DNA of 64,000 nt from Bradyrhizobium macuxiense (GCF_007993935.1 NZ_VITY01000011.1:62001-126000), one strand, 5' to 3'. Counted from the stretch's first letter, positions 27,471 to 37,371 are shown. Notes: generated by a model not told the origin, from the sequence alone. Numbers and translations are program-made.

Positions 27471-28493
27471 ATGACTGTACGTAGTCGCTGGTTGAGATGG
27501 ATGGTCGCCTCGTTAGTCGGCGCGATCGGACTCATGTCGACGGCCGCCTATGCCGGTCCGACGCTCGATAGGATCAAATCGCGCGGCCTCATCAGGGCCG
27601 GTGTCGGCACCACGCCCGGCTTTTTCGAGCCGGACAACAATGGGCGGTGGAGGGGCTTCTTCATTGATTACGGACGCGCCTTGGCGATTGCCGTCTTCGG
27701 TGACGCAGAAAAGATCGAGTTCACAAGCTCGTCGCCGCAGCAACGTCTGCCGGCGCTGCAGTCCGGCGAATTCGATGTCCTGTTGTCCGGCGTGACCATC
27801 ACGATTACGCGGGCGTTCAAGCTCGGGTTCCATTTCGGTCCGACCATCTTCTATGACGGGCAGGGGCTTCTCGTTCGCAAAGACATCGGCGTGACATCGG
27901 CATCCCAGCTCGATGGCGCCACGATCGGCATTCAGAGTGGCACGACCGGCGAGTTGAACATCGCGGACTTCTTTCGCAAAAGCCGGCATCAATTCACGCC
28001 GGTCACGATCGAAGATACCAGCGAATTCGTCGCTGCCCTTCAGTCCGGCCGCGTGGATGCGATCACGCAGGACTCGTCGGATCTGGTCGGAAAGCTCGCT
28101 CAGCTGAAGAATCCGAACGACTACGTCTTGCTACCGGAGCGGCTGTCGAAGGAGCCGCTGGCACCCGCGGTGGCCGGTGGCGACGACCGCTCGCTCGAGA
28201 TCGTCAATTGGACCGTGAATGCGACCCTCCAGGCGGAGGAATGGGGCATCACTTCGGAGAATATCGATGGCTTTCTGAAGTCCGACGATCCAGCCATCAA
28301 GCGTTTCCTCGGTGTCGATCCCTCACTTGCCGAAGCGATCGGGCTGGATCCGAAATGGGCCTACAACATCATTAAGACGATCGGCAATCATGGCGAGATC
28401 TTCGATCGCCATCTCAAGCCGCTCGGCTGGGAACGCGGCTATAACCGGCTGTGGACCAGCGGTGGCCTGTTGTATTCGCCACCGTTCCGCTGA
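27471..28493 (+). CDS. amino-acid ABC transporter periplasmic binding protein (AapJ-like)
   Basis: A 340-residue SBP_bac_3 family protein. Signal peptide at residues 1-27 (LVGAIGLMSTAAYA); mature part opens with TLDRIKSRGLIRAGVGTTPGF and carries LPALQSGEFDVLLSGVTIT and QSGTTGELNIADFFR. The end (GLDPKWAYNIIKTIGNHGEIFDRHL, WERGYNRLW) is typical of AapJ-type polar amino-acid binding proteins. Start chosen at 27471 with a GGAG site; an ATG at 27421 is in frame. It is followed 12 bp later by two permeases. Confidence 0.9.
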   Translation: MTVRSRWLRWMVASLVGAIGLMSTAAYAGPTLDRIKSRGLIRAGVGTTPGFFEPDNNGRWRGFFIDYGRALAIAVFGDAEKIEFTSSSPQQRLPALQSGEFDVLLSGVTITITRAFKLGFHFGPTIFYDGQGLLVRKDIGVTSASQLDGATIGIQSGTTGELNIADFFRKSRHQFTPVTIEDTSEFVAALQSGRVDAITQDSSDLVGKLAQLKNPNDYVLLPERLSKEPLAPAVAGGDDRSLEIVNWTVNATLQAEEWGITSENIDGFLKSDDPAIKRFLGVDPSLAEAIGLDPKWAYNIIKTIGNHGEIFDRHLKPLGWERGYNRLWTSGGLLYSPPFR

Positions 28494-28505
28494 CATGTGC
28501 TGTTT

Positions 28506-29699
28506 ATGACAACCGCGCCCGACACATCGCGCGCGTCGAAGACACGAGCCATGCGGCGCCGGCTCTTGGGTTGCTTGGGTCCGAGGCCGGTATTGCAGCT
28601 GGTGATCGTGGCCGGCGTCCTCTCTATCGTCGTCGTACTCGGATCGAACATCGCGACCACCATGGCGCGGATCGGACTGACACCGGGCTTCGGTTTCCTG
28701 GAACGCGCGGCCAATTTCGAGATCGGTGAAGGCATGATTGCCTTCAGGGCCGGCGATAGCTATGCCCGGGCAATCACCGTCGGTCTCCTGAACACGGCGA
28801 GAATCTCGTTGCTGGGATGTTGTCTGGCGACAATCCTTGGTGTGGCGCTTGGCATGATGCGGCTTTCGGGTAACGTGATGCTGTCTGGTCTGGTGCGCTG
28901 GTATGTCGAGATCGTTCGCAACACCCCGCTGTTGTTGCAGTTGTTCTTCTGGATTGCTCTCGCTCACGCCCTGCCTCCGCCGCGTCGCGCCATCACCTTG
29001 CTCGATGCCGTCTTTCTGAGCAACCGCGGTGTCTATGTGCCGGCGATCGTGATAAGCGATCTCTCGCTCGGAGCGGCGCTGGTTGTGGTCGCTGTGTTCG
29101 GGGGCTGGATCTGGCTGGTGCGGCGCGGTTGGCGCCAGAAGCGGGCAGGGCTATCGGCTCCGTTGCCTGCCTCTCTCTTGAGTGTGCTTGTGGTCAGCGC
29201 GGTGCTCGCAGCGAGCGGCGCAAAAATTGGCGTCGAAGTGTCCGCGATCAGCGGTTTCAACATTCGAGGCGGCCTCAGCCTGACGCCCGAATTTGCGGCG
29301 CTCCTGGTCGGATTGACCGTGAAGTTTTCTGCGGTCATCGCGGAGATCGTCCGCGCCGGCATATTGTCGGTGCGCCGGGAACAATGGGATGCCGCACGTG
29401 CGCTGGGGCTTCGTCGCGGCAAGATCATTCGGCTGGTCGTCCTGCCACAGGCCTTGCGCGTCATTACGCCCTTGACGACCTCGAACTATCTCGACCTCGT
29501 CAAGGACTCCAGCCTCGCTGTCGCGATCGGCTATCCGGATCTCATGAATGTCGTCAACACCACAGCCAATACGACCGGGCAGGCATTCGAAGCGCTGCTG
29601 ATCGTCGTGCTGCTCTATCTCAGCTTAAATCTTGCCGTTTCAGCTGTGATGAACGCCTGCAACAGAACGGTCGCGTTGCGCGGGGAGCGGCCGGCATGA
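28506..29699 (+). CDS. amino-acid ABC transporter permease (AapQ-like)
   Basis: A 397-residue inner-membrane permease with about eight hydrophobic segments. The HisM/AapQ signature IVRNTPLLLQLFFWIALAHALP is near residue 140, and the cytoplasmic loop that contacts the ATPase, EQWDAARALGLRRGKIIRLVVLPQALR, is near residue 300. It forms the heterodimeric channel with the next gene, which it overlaps by 4 nt (ATGA). Confidence 0.9.
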   Translation: MTTAPDTSRASKTRAMRRRLLGCLGPRPVLQLVIVAGVLSIVVVLGSNIATTMARIGLTPGFGFLERAANFEIGEGMIAFRAGDSYARAITVGLLNTARISLLGCCLATILGVALGMMRLSGNVMLSGLVRWYVEIVRNTPLLLQLFFWIALAHALPPPRRAITLLDAVFLSNRGVYVPAIVISDLSLGAALVVVAVFGGWIWLVRRGWRQKRAGLSAPLPASLLSVLVVSAVLAASGAKIGVEVSAISGFNIRGGLSLTPEFAALLVGLTVKFSAVIAEIVRAGILSVRREQWDAARALGLRRGKIIRLVVLPQALRVITPLTTSNYLDLVKDSSLAVAIGYPDLMNVVNTTANTTGQAFEALLIVVLLYLSLNLAVSAVMNACNRTVALRGERPA

Positions 29700-30778
29700 C
29701 GGCAATCGAGGCCGCAAGGATGCCTTCGAGACGTCTTGGACGGCTCTGGACGAGATGGCGGACCGGCTTGTTCGGAACTTGGTTGAATTCAGCCATCACA
29801 ATCATCATTGGTCTGCTCGTCTTGTGGCTTCTGCCGCCGCTGCTCCGTTGGCTGGTGCTTGACGCGACCTGGCAGGGAACGTCAGCGGATTGCCTGGCGC
29901 AGGACGGCGCGTGCTGGGCATTCGTCGCAGCCAAGCTGCGCTTCATCGTCTTGGCGCTTTATCCGATCCAACTCCAATGGCGCCCGGAGCTTGTGTGTCT
30001 CTTGCTCGCCATCTTGTTGGCTGTTGCGGCCATGCCGCGCTTCTGGCGGCGTGAGCTCATTGTCGGCGGGCCAGTTGTTATTTTCTTGTGCTGCCTGTTG
30101 ATGGCCGGCTATCCGGGGCCGTCGCGAGTCTCGCCGAATCAATGGGGTGGGCTGCCTGTGACCCTGCTGGTTTGGGCGGTCTGCTTTGCCGTGTCGGTGC
30201 CGCTCGCAATCCTGCTGTCGCTGGCACGGCGATCAAGAATGCAGGCGCTGCGGCTGCTCGCGATCGGCTACATCGAGTTCATGCGGGCGATACCGATGGT
30301 CGCGATCCTCTATTTTGCGACCCTAATGTTGCCCATGGCGCTGCCGGCTGGTCTCTCGACCGACAAGATGCCCCGCGCGATGATCATGATTTCCCTGTTC
30401 TGGACCGCCTATATCGCCGAGATCATGCGTGGCGGTCTGCAAGCCGTACCGATTGGCCAGGAGGAGGCCGCAGCCTCGCTTGGATTGGGCTATTGGCGGT
30501 CGATGCGCCTGATCATCCTGCCACAAGCGCTGCGCATGGTGATCCCGGGTCTGGTCAACCAGGCCATCGGCTTCCTGCTCGCGACATCGCTGCTTGCCGT
30601 GATCGGTATCGTCGACATTCTCAACGCCGCCAAGGCGGCGGCGACCGATCCTAACTGGCTCGGGTTTTATAAGGAGGCATTTCTGGTCGTGGCGGCGATC
30701 TATTTCGCGATCGGCTATGGCGGCTCGCGCTACAGTCTCTGGCTCGAGCGGCGCCTTGGTCGCTGCGGTCCGCATTGA
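29696..30778 (+). CDS. amino-acid ABC transporter permease (AapM-like)
   Basis: A 360-residue permease. Key motifs are YIEFMRAIPMVAILYFATLMLP near residue 190 and the ATPase-contacting loop QEEAAASLGLGYWRSMRLIILPQALR near residue 255. The ATG at 29696 overlaps the previous stop. The aapP-type ATPase gene that normally follows is missing; the downstream DNA instead holds an IS3 relic. The transporter therefore needs an ATPase from elsewhere or is non-functional. Confidence 0.9.
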   Translation: MTAIEAARMPSRRLGRLWTRWRTGLFGTWLNSAITIIIGLLVLWLLPPLLRWLVLDATWQGTSADCLAQDGACWAFVAAKLRFIVLALYPIQLQWRPELVCLLLAILLAVAAMPRFWRRELIVGGPVVIFLCCLLMAGYPGPSRVSPNQWGGLPVTLLVWAVCFAVSVPLAILLSLARRSRMQALRLLAIGYIEFMRAIPMVAILYFATLMLPMALPAGLSTDKMPRAMIMISLFWTAYIAEIMRGGLQAVPIGQEEAAASLGLGYWRSMRLIILPQALRMVIPGLVNQAIGFLLATSLLAVIGIVDILNAAKAAATDPNWLGFYKEAFLVVAAIYFAIGYGGSRYSLWLERRLGRCGPH

Positions 30779-30899
30779 CGGTTATGCGTCTCCACCGTCA
30801 CAAAGCGCAGGCCTCGTCGTTGTTCAGACGAACTGTGGCAATCGCCTGAGACGCTTTAGAAACCCTTCGGAACCAGCGACGGCTGCCGGGCAGCGGTTT

Positions 30900-31172
30900 T
30901 CATAAATTTTCTTGCGTTGAGCCGGCCACAGAATTGAAAGACGGTTCACATGTTGGGAAGCAGATTGAGCCGGACACATAGTCGCGGTTGAAGGTCTTTA
31001 CGATGGCGTCGGCCATGTCGTTCTCCGCTGCCGTGAAGCGCGGCTCGCGGTTCAGGGCGGCAGCGATCTCAAAGATACGATTGGCCGTGACGATTGAGCC
31101 GTCGTCGGCCGACCATTTTATCTTGTGCGGCGCGCGGGTGTTGCTTAACCGTCGTTTAGAGGCGGCGCGCAC
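30900..31172 (-). pseudogene. IS3-family transposase (OrfB) relic
   Basis: About 90 codons resemble the C-terminal part of an IS3-family integrase-type transposase: HKIKWSADDGSIVTANRIFEIA, then LNREPRFTAAENDMADAIVKTFNRDYV, matching the usual DNG...N-x-M-A-E-A-F-V-K-T-F-K-R-D-Y-V pattern. Substitutions at conserved positions and the short length show decay. Its position right after the permeases suggests that the insertion removed the missing ATPase gene. Confidence 0.7.
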
Positions 31173-31209
31173 CAGGTCAATAAGATCGACATTGTCCGAT
31201 GTCGGACGG

Positions 31210-31285
31210 TGTTGGATATGCGACAGGGCTCATTCGGGTGCCCCATTGTATTTGGGAGAGTTTCTGCTTTGGCACGGGCAATGCT
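31210..31285 (+). promoter_or_regulatory. NifA UAS and sigma-54 promoter of the M16 peptidase operon
   Basis: An exact TGT-N10-ACA lies at 31210-31225. A -24/-12 element lies at 31269-31285: TTGGCAC, GGGCA, ATGCT. GG and GC are 10 bases apart as required; the only change is A for T in the -12 box. The activator site is near -79. The first downstream start codons are at 31392 and 31464. Confidence 0.8.
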
Positions 31286-31391
31286 TTGGGATGTGCGCAT
31301 ACGCGTTGGACCGACGATGGTCCCGCGGAAAAAGCACAAGCTCTCGATTGGATCGATCGCAAGGGCTTAGCACAACCAGACGGATCCGATC

Positions 31392-32915
31392 ATGATCTCT
31401 TTCCTTGACCCCAAACACCGCAATTGCGCTCCTAAAGGGCCATCCCGATCCGGTAGCTCTACGATGACAATACCGGGGCGTGCTTTCCTCTCCGACATTT
31501 GGGGGCGGCTGTCGACAAAGATCCCGATGTTCTCATGCCGATCGGCGAGATGCCTTCTTGCCGCACAGCTCACGACTTGCACTCTGTCCGCCGGCGCCGC
31601 GTTCGCCCAGGCGGTCACATCGGATCCACCTGCCAGCTTCACGCTCAGCAACGGGCTTCAGGTTGTCGTGATCCCCGACCATCGCACGCCCGTCGTGACG
31701 GATATGATCTGGTACAAAGTCGGCGCTTCCGACGAGATACCGGGAAAGTCCGGGCTCGCTCATTTTCTTGAGCATCTCATGTTCAAGGGTACCGACAAGC
31801 ATCCACTCGGCGAATTCACCCAAACCGTGTTTCGTATCGGCGGCAACCAAAACGCCTTCACCTCCGATGATTACACCGCATACTTCCAGCATGTCCGGCG
31901 CGAACATCTGCCGACCATGTTGGAGTTCGAGGCCGATCGTATGACCGGCTTGGTTCTTAAGGACGAGAACGTGCTGCCTGAGCGCGACGTCGTGCTCGAG
32001 GAATACAATATGCGGGTGGCCAACAATCCCAGCGCAGGCCTGAACCAGCAGATCATGGCCGCGCTCTACCTCAATCACCCCTATGGCCGGCCGGTGATCG
32101 GCTGGCTCCAGGAGATCGAGAAGCTCGATCGCGATGATGTGCTGGCCTTCTACCGCCGCTTCTATGCCCCCAACAATGCGATCCTGGTGATCGCCGGAGA
32201 CGTCGAGGCCGCCGATGTGCGTCCGCTGGTCGAGCGCAGTTTCGGGCCGATCCCGGCGCAGCCCGCGATCCCGGCGCGGCGCATTCGCCCGCAGGAGCCG
32301 GAAACGGCCGCGCCCCGCACCGTCACGCTGTCGGACCCCCGCGTCGAGCAGCCAAGCGTGGGGCGGTTTTATCTGGTGCCCTCAGCCCCGACTGGCGCTC
32401 CCGGCGAAAGCGCGGCGCTCGAGGTGCTCGCACAACTGATGGGCGGCGGCCACAATTCCTATCTCTATCGCGCTCTTGTCGTGGACCAGCCGCTTGCGGT
32501 CTCGGCGAGCGCCTACTATTCGAGCATCTCGCTTGATCCGACGCAATTCGCGATTGCGGCCTGGCCCAAGCCGGGCGTCAGCTTCGCGGAGGTCGAGCAG
32601 GTGATCGACGGCGTGATCGCTACCATCTTGCAGAACCCGATCCGGGCCGAAGATCTGGAGCGGGCGAAGACGCAGCTGGTTGCGGCAGCGATCTATGCCC
32701 AGGACAATCAGGCTCTGCTGGCGTACCAGTATGGCGGCGCGCTGAGCGCGGGCCTCTCCATCGAGGACATCCGAAGCCGGCCGGACCGCATACGCGCCGT
32801 CACCGCGGAACAACTCCGCACTGTTGCGCAAAAATGGCTCGACAAGAAGCGCTCGGTCACCGGCTATCTGATCAAGGAAACGACTACCGCCAAGCGCGAG
32901 GAGAAGCGTTCGTGA
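31392..32915 (+). CDS. M16 zinc peptidase, catalytic subunit
   Basis: A 507-residue (or 483 from ATG 31464) pitrilysin-family protease with an exported N-terminus (LTTCTLSAGAAFAQA). The inverted zinc motif HxxEH is present as HFLEHLMFKGT, with the third ligand in VLEEYNMR about 75 residues later. The second half-domain carries VEQPSVGRFYLVPSAP. It overlaps a second M16 gene without the zinc motif, giving the usual bacterial M16B heterodimer. Its NifA/sigma-54 promoter suggests a role in nodule bacteroids, for example in peptide turnover in the periplasm. Confidence 0.9.
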   Translation: MISFLDPKHRNCAPKGPSRSGSSTMTIPGRAFLSDIWGRLSTKIPMFSCRSARCLLAAQLTTCTLSAGAAFAQAVTSDPPASFTLSNGLQVVVIPDHRTPVVTDMIWYKVGASDEIPGKSGLAHFLEHLMFKGTDKHPLGEFTQTVFRIGGNQNAFTSDDYTAYFQHVRREHLPTMLEFEADRMTGLVLKDENVLPERDVVLEEYNMRVANNPSAGLNQQIMAALYLNHPYGRPVIGWLQEIEKLDRDDVLAFYRRFYAPNNAILVIAGDVEAADVRPLVERSFGPIPAQPAIPARRIRPQEPETAAPRTVTLSDPRVEQPSVGRFYLVPSAPTGAPGESAALEVLAQLMGGGHNSYLYRALVVDQPLAVSASAYYSSISLDPTQFAIAAWPKPGVSFAEVEQVIDGVIATILQNPIRAEDLERAKTQLVAAAIYAQDNQALLAYQYGGALSAGLSIEDIRSRPDRIRAVTAEQLRTVAQKWLDKKRSVTGYLIKETTTAKREEKRS

Positions 32916-34285
32916 CCTATTCTTTCCTTCACGCGAGGCGCCTCGCGCTGACCCTTGCGACTGGCGTCGCACTCACTGTATCTGCGGTGTCTCCGTCGCA
33001 GGCTGCGGTAAAGGTCCAGCATTTGATCTCGCCCGGCGGCATCGAGGCCTGGTTCGTGCAGGATGTGGCCGTGCCGCTGATCGCGATGGAATTTGCGTTT
33101 GCCGGCGGCGCGGCGCAAGACCCTTCTGACAAATCGGGGGTCTCAACGCTCGTGGGCGGTCTGCTCGACGAAGGCTCCGGCGATCTCGACTCCAGGACCT
33201 TCCACGAGCGGCTCGAGCGGCGCGCTATCGGGCTCTCGTTCCGCGCGACCTCCGACGTGTTCCGCGGCAGTCTTCGGATGCTTCGCGACAACAAGGATGA
33301 AGCCTTCGATCTGTTGCGGATGGCATTGACCTCGCCGCATTTCGAAACGGCCGATGTCGAACGCGTCCGTTCGCAGGTTATCTCGAGCCTACGCCGTGAC
33401 ACTACGGATCCCACCGCGCTAGCGAGCCGAAAATTCCTGGAAATCGCTTTTCGCGATCATCCGTATCGGCGTCAGGCCAACGGCACCCTTGAGAGTGTCC
33501 CCACCATCACGGTGGCAGACCTAAAGGATTACACCAGCCGTGTGATTGCCAAGGACGCGCTGAAAATCGCGGTGGTTGGTGACGTCGATCAGGTAACGCT
33601 TGGCAAACTGCTCGACCAAACTTTTGGTACCCTCCCAGCCAAAGCGAAGCTCAAGCCGGTTGCCGATATCGAAGCGGCGGCGCCGCCGCAGCTCGTCTTT
33701 ATTCCCCTCGACGTACCGCAGAGCGTGATCGCCTTCGGGGGGCCTGGTGTGAGACGCGGCGATCCGGACTTCATGGCGGCCTATGTTGTCAACCACATCC
33801 TGGGTGGCGCCGGATTGTCCTCGCGGCTCTATCACGAAGTGCGGGAGAAGCGGGGGCTGGCCTATTCGGTGTCCGAGTCGCTCTTGTGGATGGACCATTC
33901 GGCCGTGGTCATCGGCCGTACCGGCACGCGCGCAGATCGCGCCGGCGAGACCATCAGCGCGATCGAGAGGGAGACGCGCCGCATTGCCGAGGAGGGGCCG
34001 ACCCAGAAGGAACTCGACGAAGCCAAGTCCTATCTCAAAGGCTCGCAGATGCTCGAGCTCGATACATCCACCAAACTGGCTCACGCGTTGCTGCAGTATC
34101 AGATCGATAAATTGCCGATTGACTATATCGAGAAGCAGAACGCTATCGTCGATGCGGTGACGCTGGACGACGCCAGACACGCTGCGAGGCGGTTATGGGG
34201 CCGGGGACTTCTGACCGTGGTCGTTGGACGCGCCCCGCAAGCGGTCGCGCAACCGGCTGGCGTTCCCGCGCCGAGCTCCAACTGA
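32912..34285 (+). CDS. M16 peptidase, non-catalytic partner subunit
   Basis: A 457-residue exported M16-family protein. The GTG at 32912 overlaps the upstream stop (GTGA); a signal sequence follows (TLATGVALTVSAVSPSQA). At the place of HxxEH it reads STLVGGLLDEGS, so zinc ligands are missing, as in the inactive subunits of two-gene M16B enzymes. Other M16 parts are normal: HPYRRQANGT, ILGGAGLSSRLYHEVREKRGLAYSV. Confidence 0.9.
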   Translation: MTYSFLHARRLALTLATGVALTVSAVSPSQAAVKVQHLISPGGIEAWFVQDVAVPLIAMEFAFAGGAAQDPSDKSGVSTLVGGLLDEGSGDLDSRTFHERLERRAIGLSFRATSDVFRGSLRMLRDNKDEAFDLLRMALTSPHFETADVERVRSQVISSLRRDTTDPTALASRKFLEIAFRDHPYRRQANGTLESVPTITVADLKDYTSRVIAKDALKIAVVGDVDQVTLGKLLDQTFGTLPAKAKLKPVADIEAAAPPQLVFIPLDVPQSVIAFGGPGVRRGDPDFMAAYVVNHILGGAGLSSRLYHEVREKRGLAYSVSESLLWMDHSAVVIGRTGTRADRAGETISAIERETRRIAEEGPTQKELDEAKSYLKGSQMLELDTSTKLAHALLQYQIDKLPIDYIEKQNAIVDAVTLDDARHAARRLWGRGLLTVVVGRAPQAVAQPAGVPAPSSN

Positions 34286-34299
34286 TTTGGCGCACTCTT

Positions 34300-34330
34300 C
34301 ATCATGGCCGACCTTGTCGCGGCCATGATG
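34300..34330 (+). terminator. likely terminator of the M16 operon
   Basis: CATCATGGCCG at 34300-34310 is perfectly inverted at 34320-34330 around a 9 nt loop and is followed by TCTTTC. It sits 15 bp after the M16 stop. The T-run is weak. Confidence 0.5.
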
Positions 34331-34855
34331 TCTTTCGTGATGCTGCACCGCACGATCGCTAGCTGAGCGCAATTGCGAATGGTGCTGGTCGTCATGCAGC
34401 GGGACGAGGCCCGCGCCTGATCGGAGGAGCTTCATGAGACAATGTCAAAGTAACGACATGGGTCGACGATCCGCGATATGACGGCCGTTTCCGGTTGCCG
34501 AGGTGCGACCTCACCGAACAAGCGAAACTGTCCCCCGGCGCCCATGGCGAGCGCGGCCAGGCATGGACAGCGTGGATATTCTCCACCGTGTTGCACGGCC
34601 CGCCTCATGCTGCAGTTCGGCAAGGACGTCAAGATCACGTGAATGCCCGATCGGCTCCCAGGACATGTCTGGATACGTGCTGCCTTCGAAGACTCTAGCA
34701 GCGTCTTATTGTCTTCGAGATCTCATAGCGGTTGCCGTGGTAGGGCAGGCGATCCCCTATAAGCGCTGTGTCATCGTCTTCAAGACATCGGACATCTGGT
34801 GAATGGATGTGAGTGGAGATCATACTTCAGCGAAAGATCGTGCCGCACGGCTCAA
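34331..34855. other. 525 bp without a supported gene
   Basis: Short overlapping ORFs only, none with a ribosome site or recognisable family. Nothing else seen. Confidence 0.5.
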
Positions 34856-35410
34856 TTATTTTAGTATTTCGCAGATCGTCGGGCGTTCGTGCGGGGTTGA
34901 ATTCCCGTTTGAGAGTCCCCGCCACCAGCCGCCCAGAGTCTCACGATCGCACGCAAGTCTTACACTCATGCCATTTGCAAATTCGATCCAATCAGTGAAG
35001 CGATGGTCGGCGACTGCGACCACCACCGGAATGTCGGCATCGAGTGCACGCTCGATCAAGTAGACCAGGCCCTTGCCGGCCCGCTCTCGCTTGCCGAAGC
35101 GATTGATGATCATGAGGTCGGCTCCGGCCTCAAGGGCGCCCGCAATCCGCGCGGCTGCGTTCTGGAGCCGTTCGAGATCTAGACGGCAGCCGTGCTCAGC
35201 CGGGGCGGGATTTTTGGCAAGCGATAGCTTTTCACCATTGTGAACCAGCACACCAGACAGACTCGAGTCGGCGCATTGACCAACCTGCACCATGCCGACA
35301 ACTCGACGGCCTTGCGCGCTCAGGTCTGTCGCGAAATCATGCAGAACCCAGTCAGGATTCTGATCTGCTTCATAGACCACGGCGGCGAGATCGCATTGGG
35401 CATCGAACAT
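34856..35410 (-). CDS. DUF2478 family NTPase-like protein
   Basis: A 184-residue protein starting MFDAQCDLAAVVYEAD; ATG 35410 is preferred over 35422 for its GAGG site. The DUF2478 pattern is visible: a truncated P-loop-like start, DLSAQGRRVVGMVQVGQ, then RLDLERLQNAA and the strong segment GADLMIINRFGKRERAGKGL, ending in VVVAVADHRFTDWIEFA. These proteins are related to THEP1-type nucleotide-triphosphatases and often lie near molybdenum or nitrogenase genes. Function unproven. Confidence 0.75.
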   Translation of the reverse strand: MFDAQCDLAAVVYEADQNPDWVLHDFATDLSAQGRRVVGMVQVGQCADSSLSGVLVHNGEKLSLAKNPAPAEHGCRLDLERLQNAAARIAGALEAGADLMIINRFGKRERAGKGLVYLIERALDADIPVVVAVADHRFTDWIEFANGMSVRLACDRETLGGWWRGLSNGNSTPHERPTICEILK

Positions 35411-35988
35411 GGCCTGCCTCATTCTTGTGCGCAGAGAAAGCCACGGCAGTACTGCCGCGATTTCATGATATCTACGTCAAATTGTGGTTCACTTCGGTTC
35501 GTTCGTTGTATCTTGGTATATATCACGAATTCGAAGCGAGCTGCCAACTGCATTTGCCATGGCTTCTGCGTGCTCAGGATCGAGCCATCCCCTCTTGGGA
35601 AAACTGTGTTGGTGCGCGTGGGGCGCGTCAACAGACGTGGCCGGGAGTTTGCGCTTGTTTCACGGGGTATGTGGAACCATCACTCTCATGAGACGCCGCT
35701 GGATGACAATTCAGCAGCCGGTCGTGCGTCCCAATGGGCTCGTCGCGTGGTCGGAGAATTCTCTGGTGATCGTGTCAGCGATGTGTCTACCCATTCAGCT
35801 CGCTCATAATGAGCATGGGACATGTTGCGAGACTGGCCCCCAAGTCGGGATCCTTGTCGAAATGAAATTCGAGGGACCAGTGAGCCATGATGAGCTTGCG
35901 TCAAGCATGTTCTCAGGGCGGATGCCACTTGAGAATATCTTCTTCAGTCTGACATCTCGAACTATCTCATTACTATACGCCTTCACGT
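35411..35988. other. 578 bp upstream of the NopD-like gene
   Basis: No convincing gene. I looked for a tts box ahead of the effector gene; the best string (around 35950-35970) matches only the TCGAA part and was not accepted. Confidence 0.45.
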
Positions 35989-37371
35989 GTGAGGCAAGTG
36001 CGCGTTATAGTTGAGGTCATGGTCCGGCCGTGGGTCCTGTCCTCCAACGCCGGATCATTCGAGGTTGATGACCGCGAAGACTACGCTACTTTCAATTCCA
36101 ACCGATCCTGCGACGGGTTCTTTGGGAGGACGTTGCCAATGTCGCCATCGCGGTCTGCGCGTGCTGAGCCATCCCCGGCCGTCGGTGATCTTGAGCGACT
36201 TGCGCCGTTAAGCCCCACTTCGAGCCGCTCGGATCTGCCATCCCAGCTGCCATACATTGCGGTCGAGATACAGGCCACCGTGCCGGCGGAAGACTTCAGG
36301 CATGCAGAAGACTTCACACATATCGTCGGCTTGGGATGGGACCATGGTTGCCAATCGGCACCCGGTCCTCTGGTCGGTTCAATGGACAAAAAAGGTGTCC
36401 TGCCGGCGACACCGCTCCAGCCGCGGCCACATTTTTACATCAATGGTCGGCCTTATACGGCTGAGCTCGGGCAAGGGACAAAGGAGGCCACCCTAGATAG
36501 TCCGCGAGGACTTAGCGCTACGCTCGTTCCGGGACATGGACTTCAATCTCTAGAGCCCGCGATGGCGGACGTCGAAGGCGTGCCGAAACATGTGGGAGAG
36601 ACATCGTCATCGACCAGCGCTTCGACGTCCGCGATCCCGAAAAGTGCCAAAGGCTGCGGATTGTGGTGGTGTTTTAAGTCAGCTTTTGACAAATCCCTAC
36701 GAAGGAGTCGTCGCGAAAACTCGTCCGGCCGTCTGGATCAACCGGTTGGACAGGCCTCTGGATCGGGCATCCCACTGCAGCCTCCGCGGCTGCTCGGCGA
36801 CACGGAGTGGCTGGGCGACGAGCATATTACGGCGGATTACACACTCCTGGAGCAGGAGTTGCTGAGCGACAATCCGGATCTGGCCGCCCGGACTCGGTTC
36901 TTGCGGCCCGCACAAGCACATCTGTTGCGCTTGACCGAGGACGATCACATCCGACAGGACGCCTTGTGGGGGATCATCAAGGATGAAAACGAGAATGATG
37001 CCGCCAACTTCTTGTTCCTGCCAGTGAACGATGGGGGTGCCAGCGCACAAGGTACGCATTGGTCGCTGCTGCTCGTCGATCGTCGCGATCCGGAAGCGGT
37101 GGTTGCCTATCACTTCGACTCCTTGCGGGGATATAACAGCGCCAAGGCCGAGCAACTCGCAGCAAGGCTGGGCGCCAGCTTGCAGCCTGCCCAGATGGCC
37201 CAGCAGCGCAACCGCCATGATTGCGGCGTCTTTGTGCTGGACGCCACGCGGACGCTGGTTGTACGAATGGCGCAAACACAGCGGATCGATGACGAACTGC
37301 TGGACCTCGACAACCTCGTCGCCGGTCGGCAGGCCCTCCGGGACCGACTGAGCGCTCATGCGCCTTTGTAA
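35989..37371 (+). CDS. NopD-like T3SS effector, C48 (SUMO protease-type) peptidase
   Basis: A 460-residue protein whose C-terminal third is a Ulp1/C48 cysteine protease: His in GTHWSLLLVDRR (~residue 357), Asp in AYHFDSLRGYN (~378), Gln region AQMAQQRNRH and Cys in DCGVFVLDATR (~413). NopD and related bradyrhizobial effectors use this domain to deconjugate SUMO in plant nuclei. The N-terminal half is Ser/Pro-rich and has one copy of a W/HG...GLLP...YTAE module (residues ~115-160) also found in the repeat protein at 57938. The true start may be ATG 36139. No signal peptide, as expected for T3SS cargo. Confidence 0.82.
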   Translation: MRQVRVIVEVMVRPWVLSSNAGSFEVDDREDYATFNSNRSCDGFFGRTLPMSPSRSARAEPSPAVGDLERLAPLSPTSSRSDLPSQLPYIAVEIQATVPAEDFRHAEDFTHIVGLGWDHGCQSAPGPLVGSMDKKGVLPATPLQPRPHFYINGRPYTAELGQGTKEATLDSPRGLSATLVPGHGLQSLEPAMADVEGVPKHVGETSSSTSASTSAIPKSAKGCGLWWCFKSAFDKSLRRSRRENSSGRLDQPVGQASGSGIPLQPPRLLGDTEWLGDEHITADYTLLEQELLSDNPDLAARTRFLRPAQAHLLRLTEDDHIRQDALWGIIKDENENDAANFLFLPVNDGGASAQGTHWSLLLVDRRDPEAVVAYHFDSLRGYNSAKAEQLAARLGASLQPAQMAQQRNRHDCGVFVLDATRTLVVRMAQTQRIDDELLDLDNLVAGRQALRDRLSAHAPL

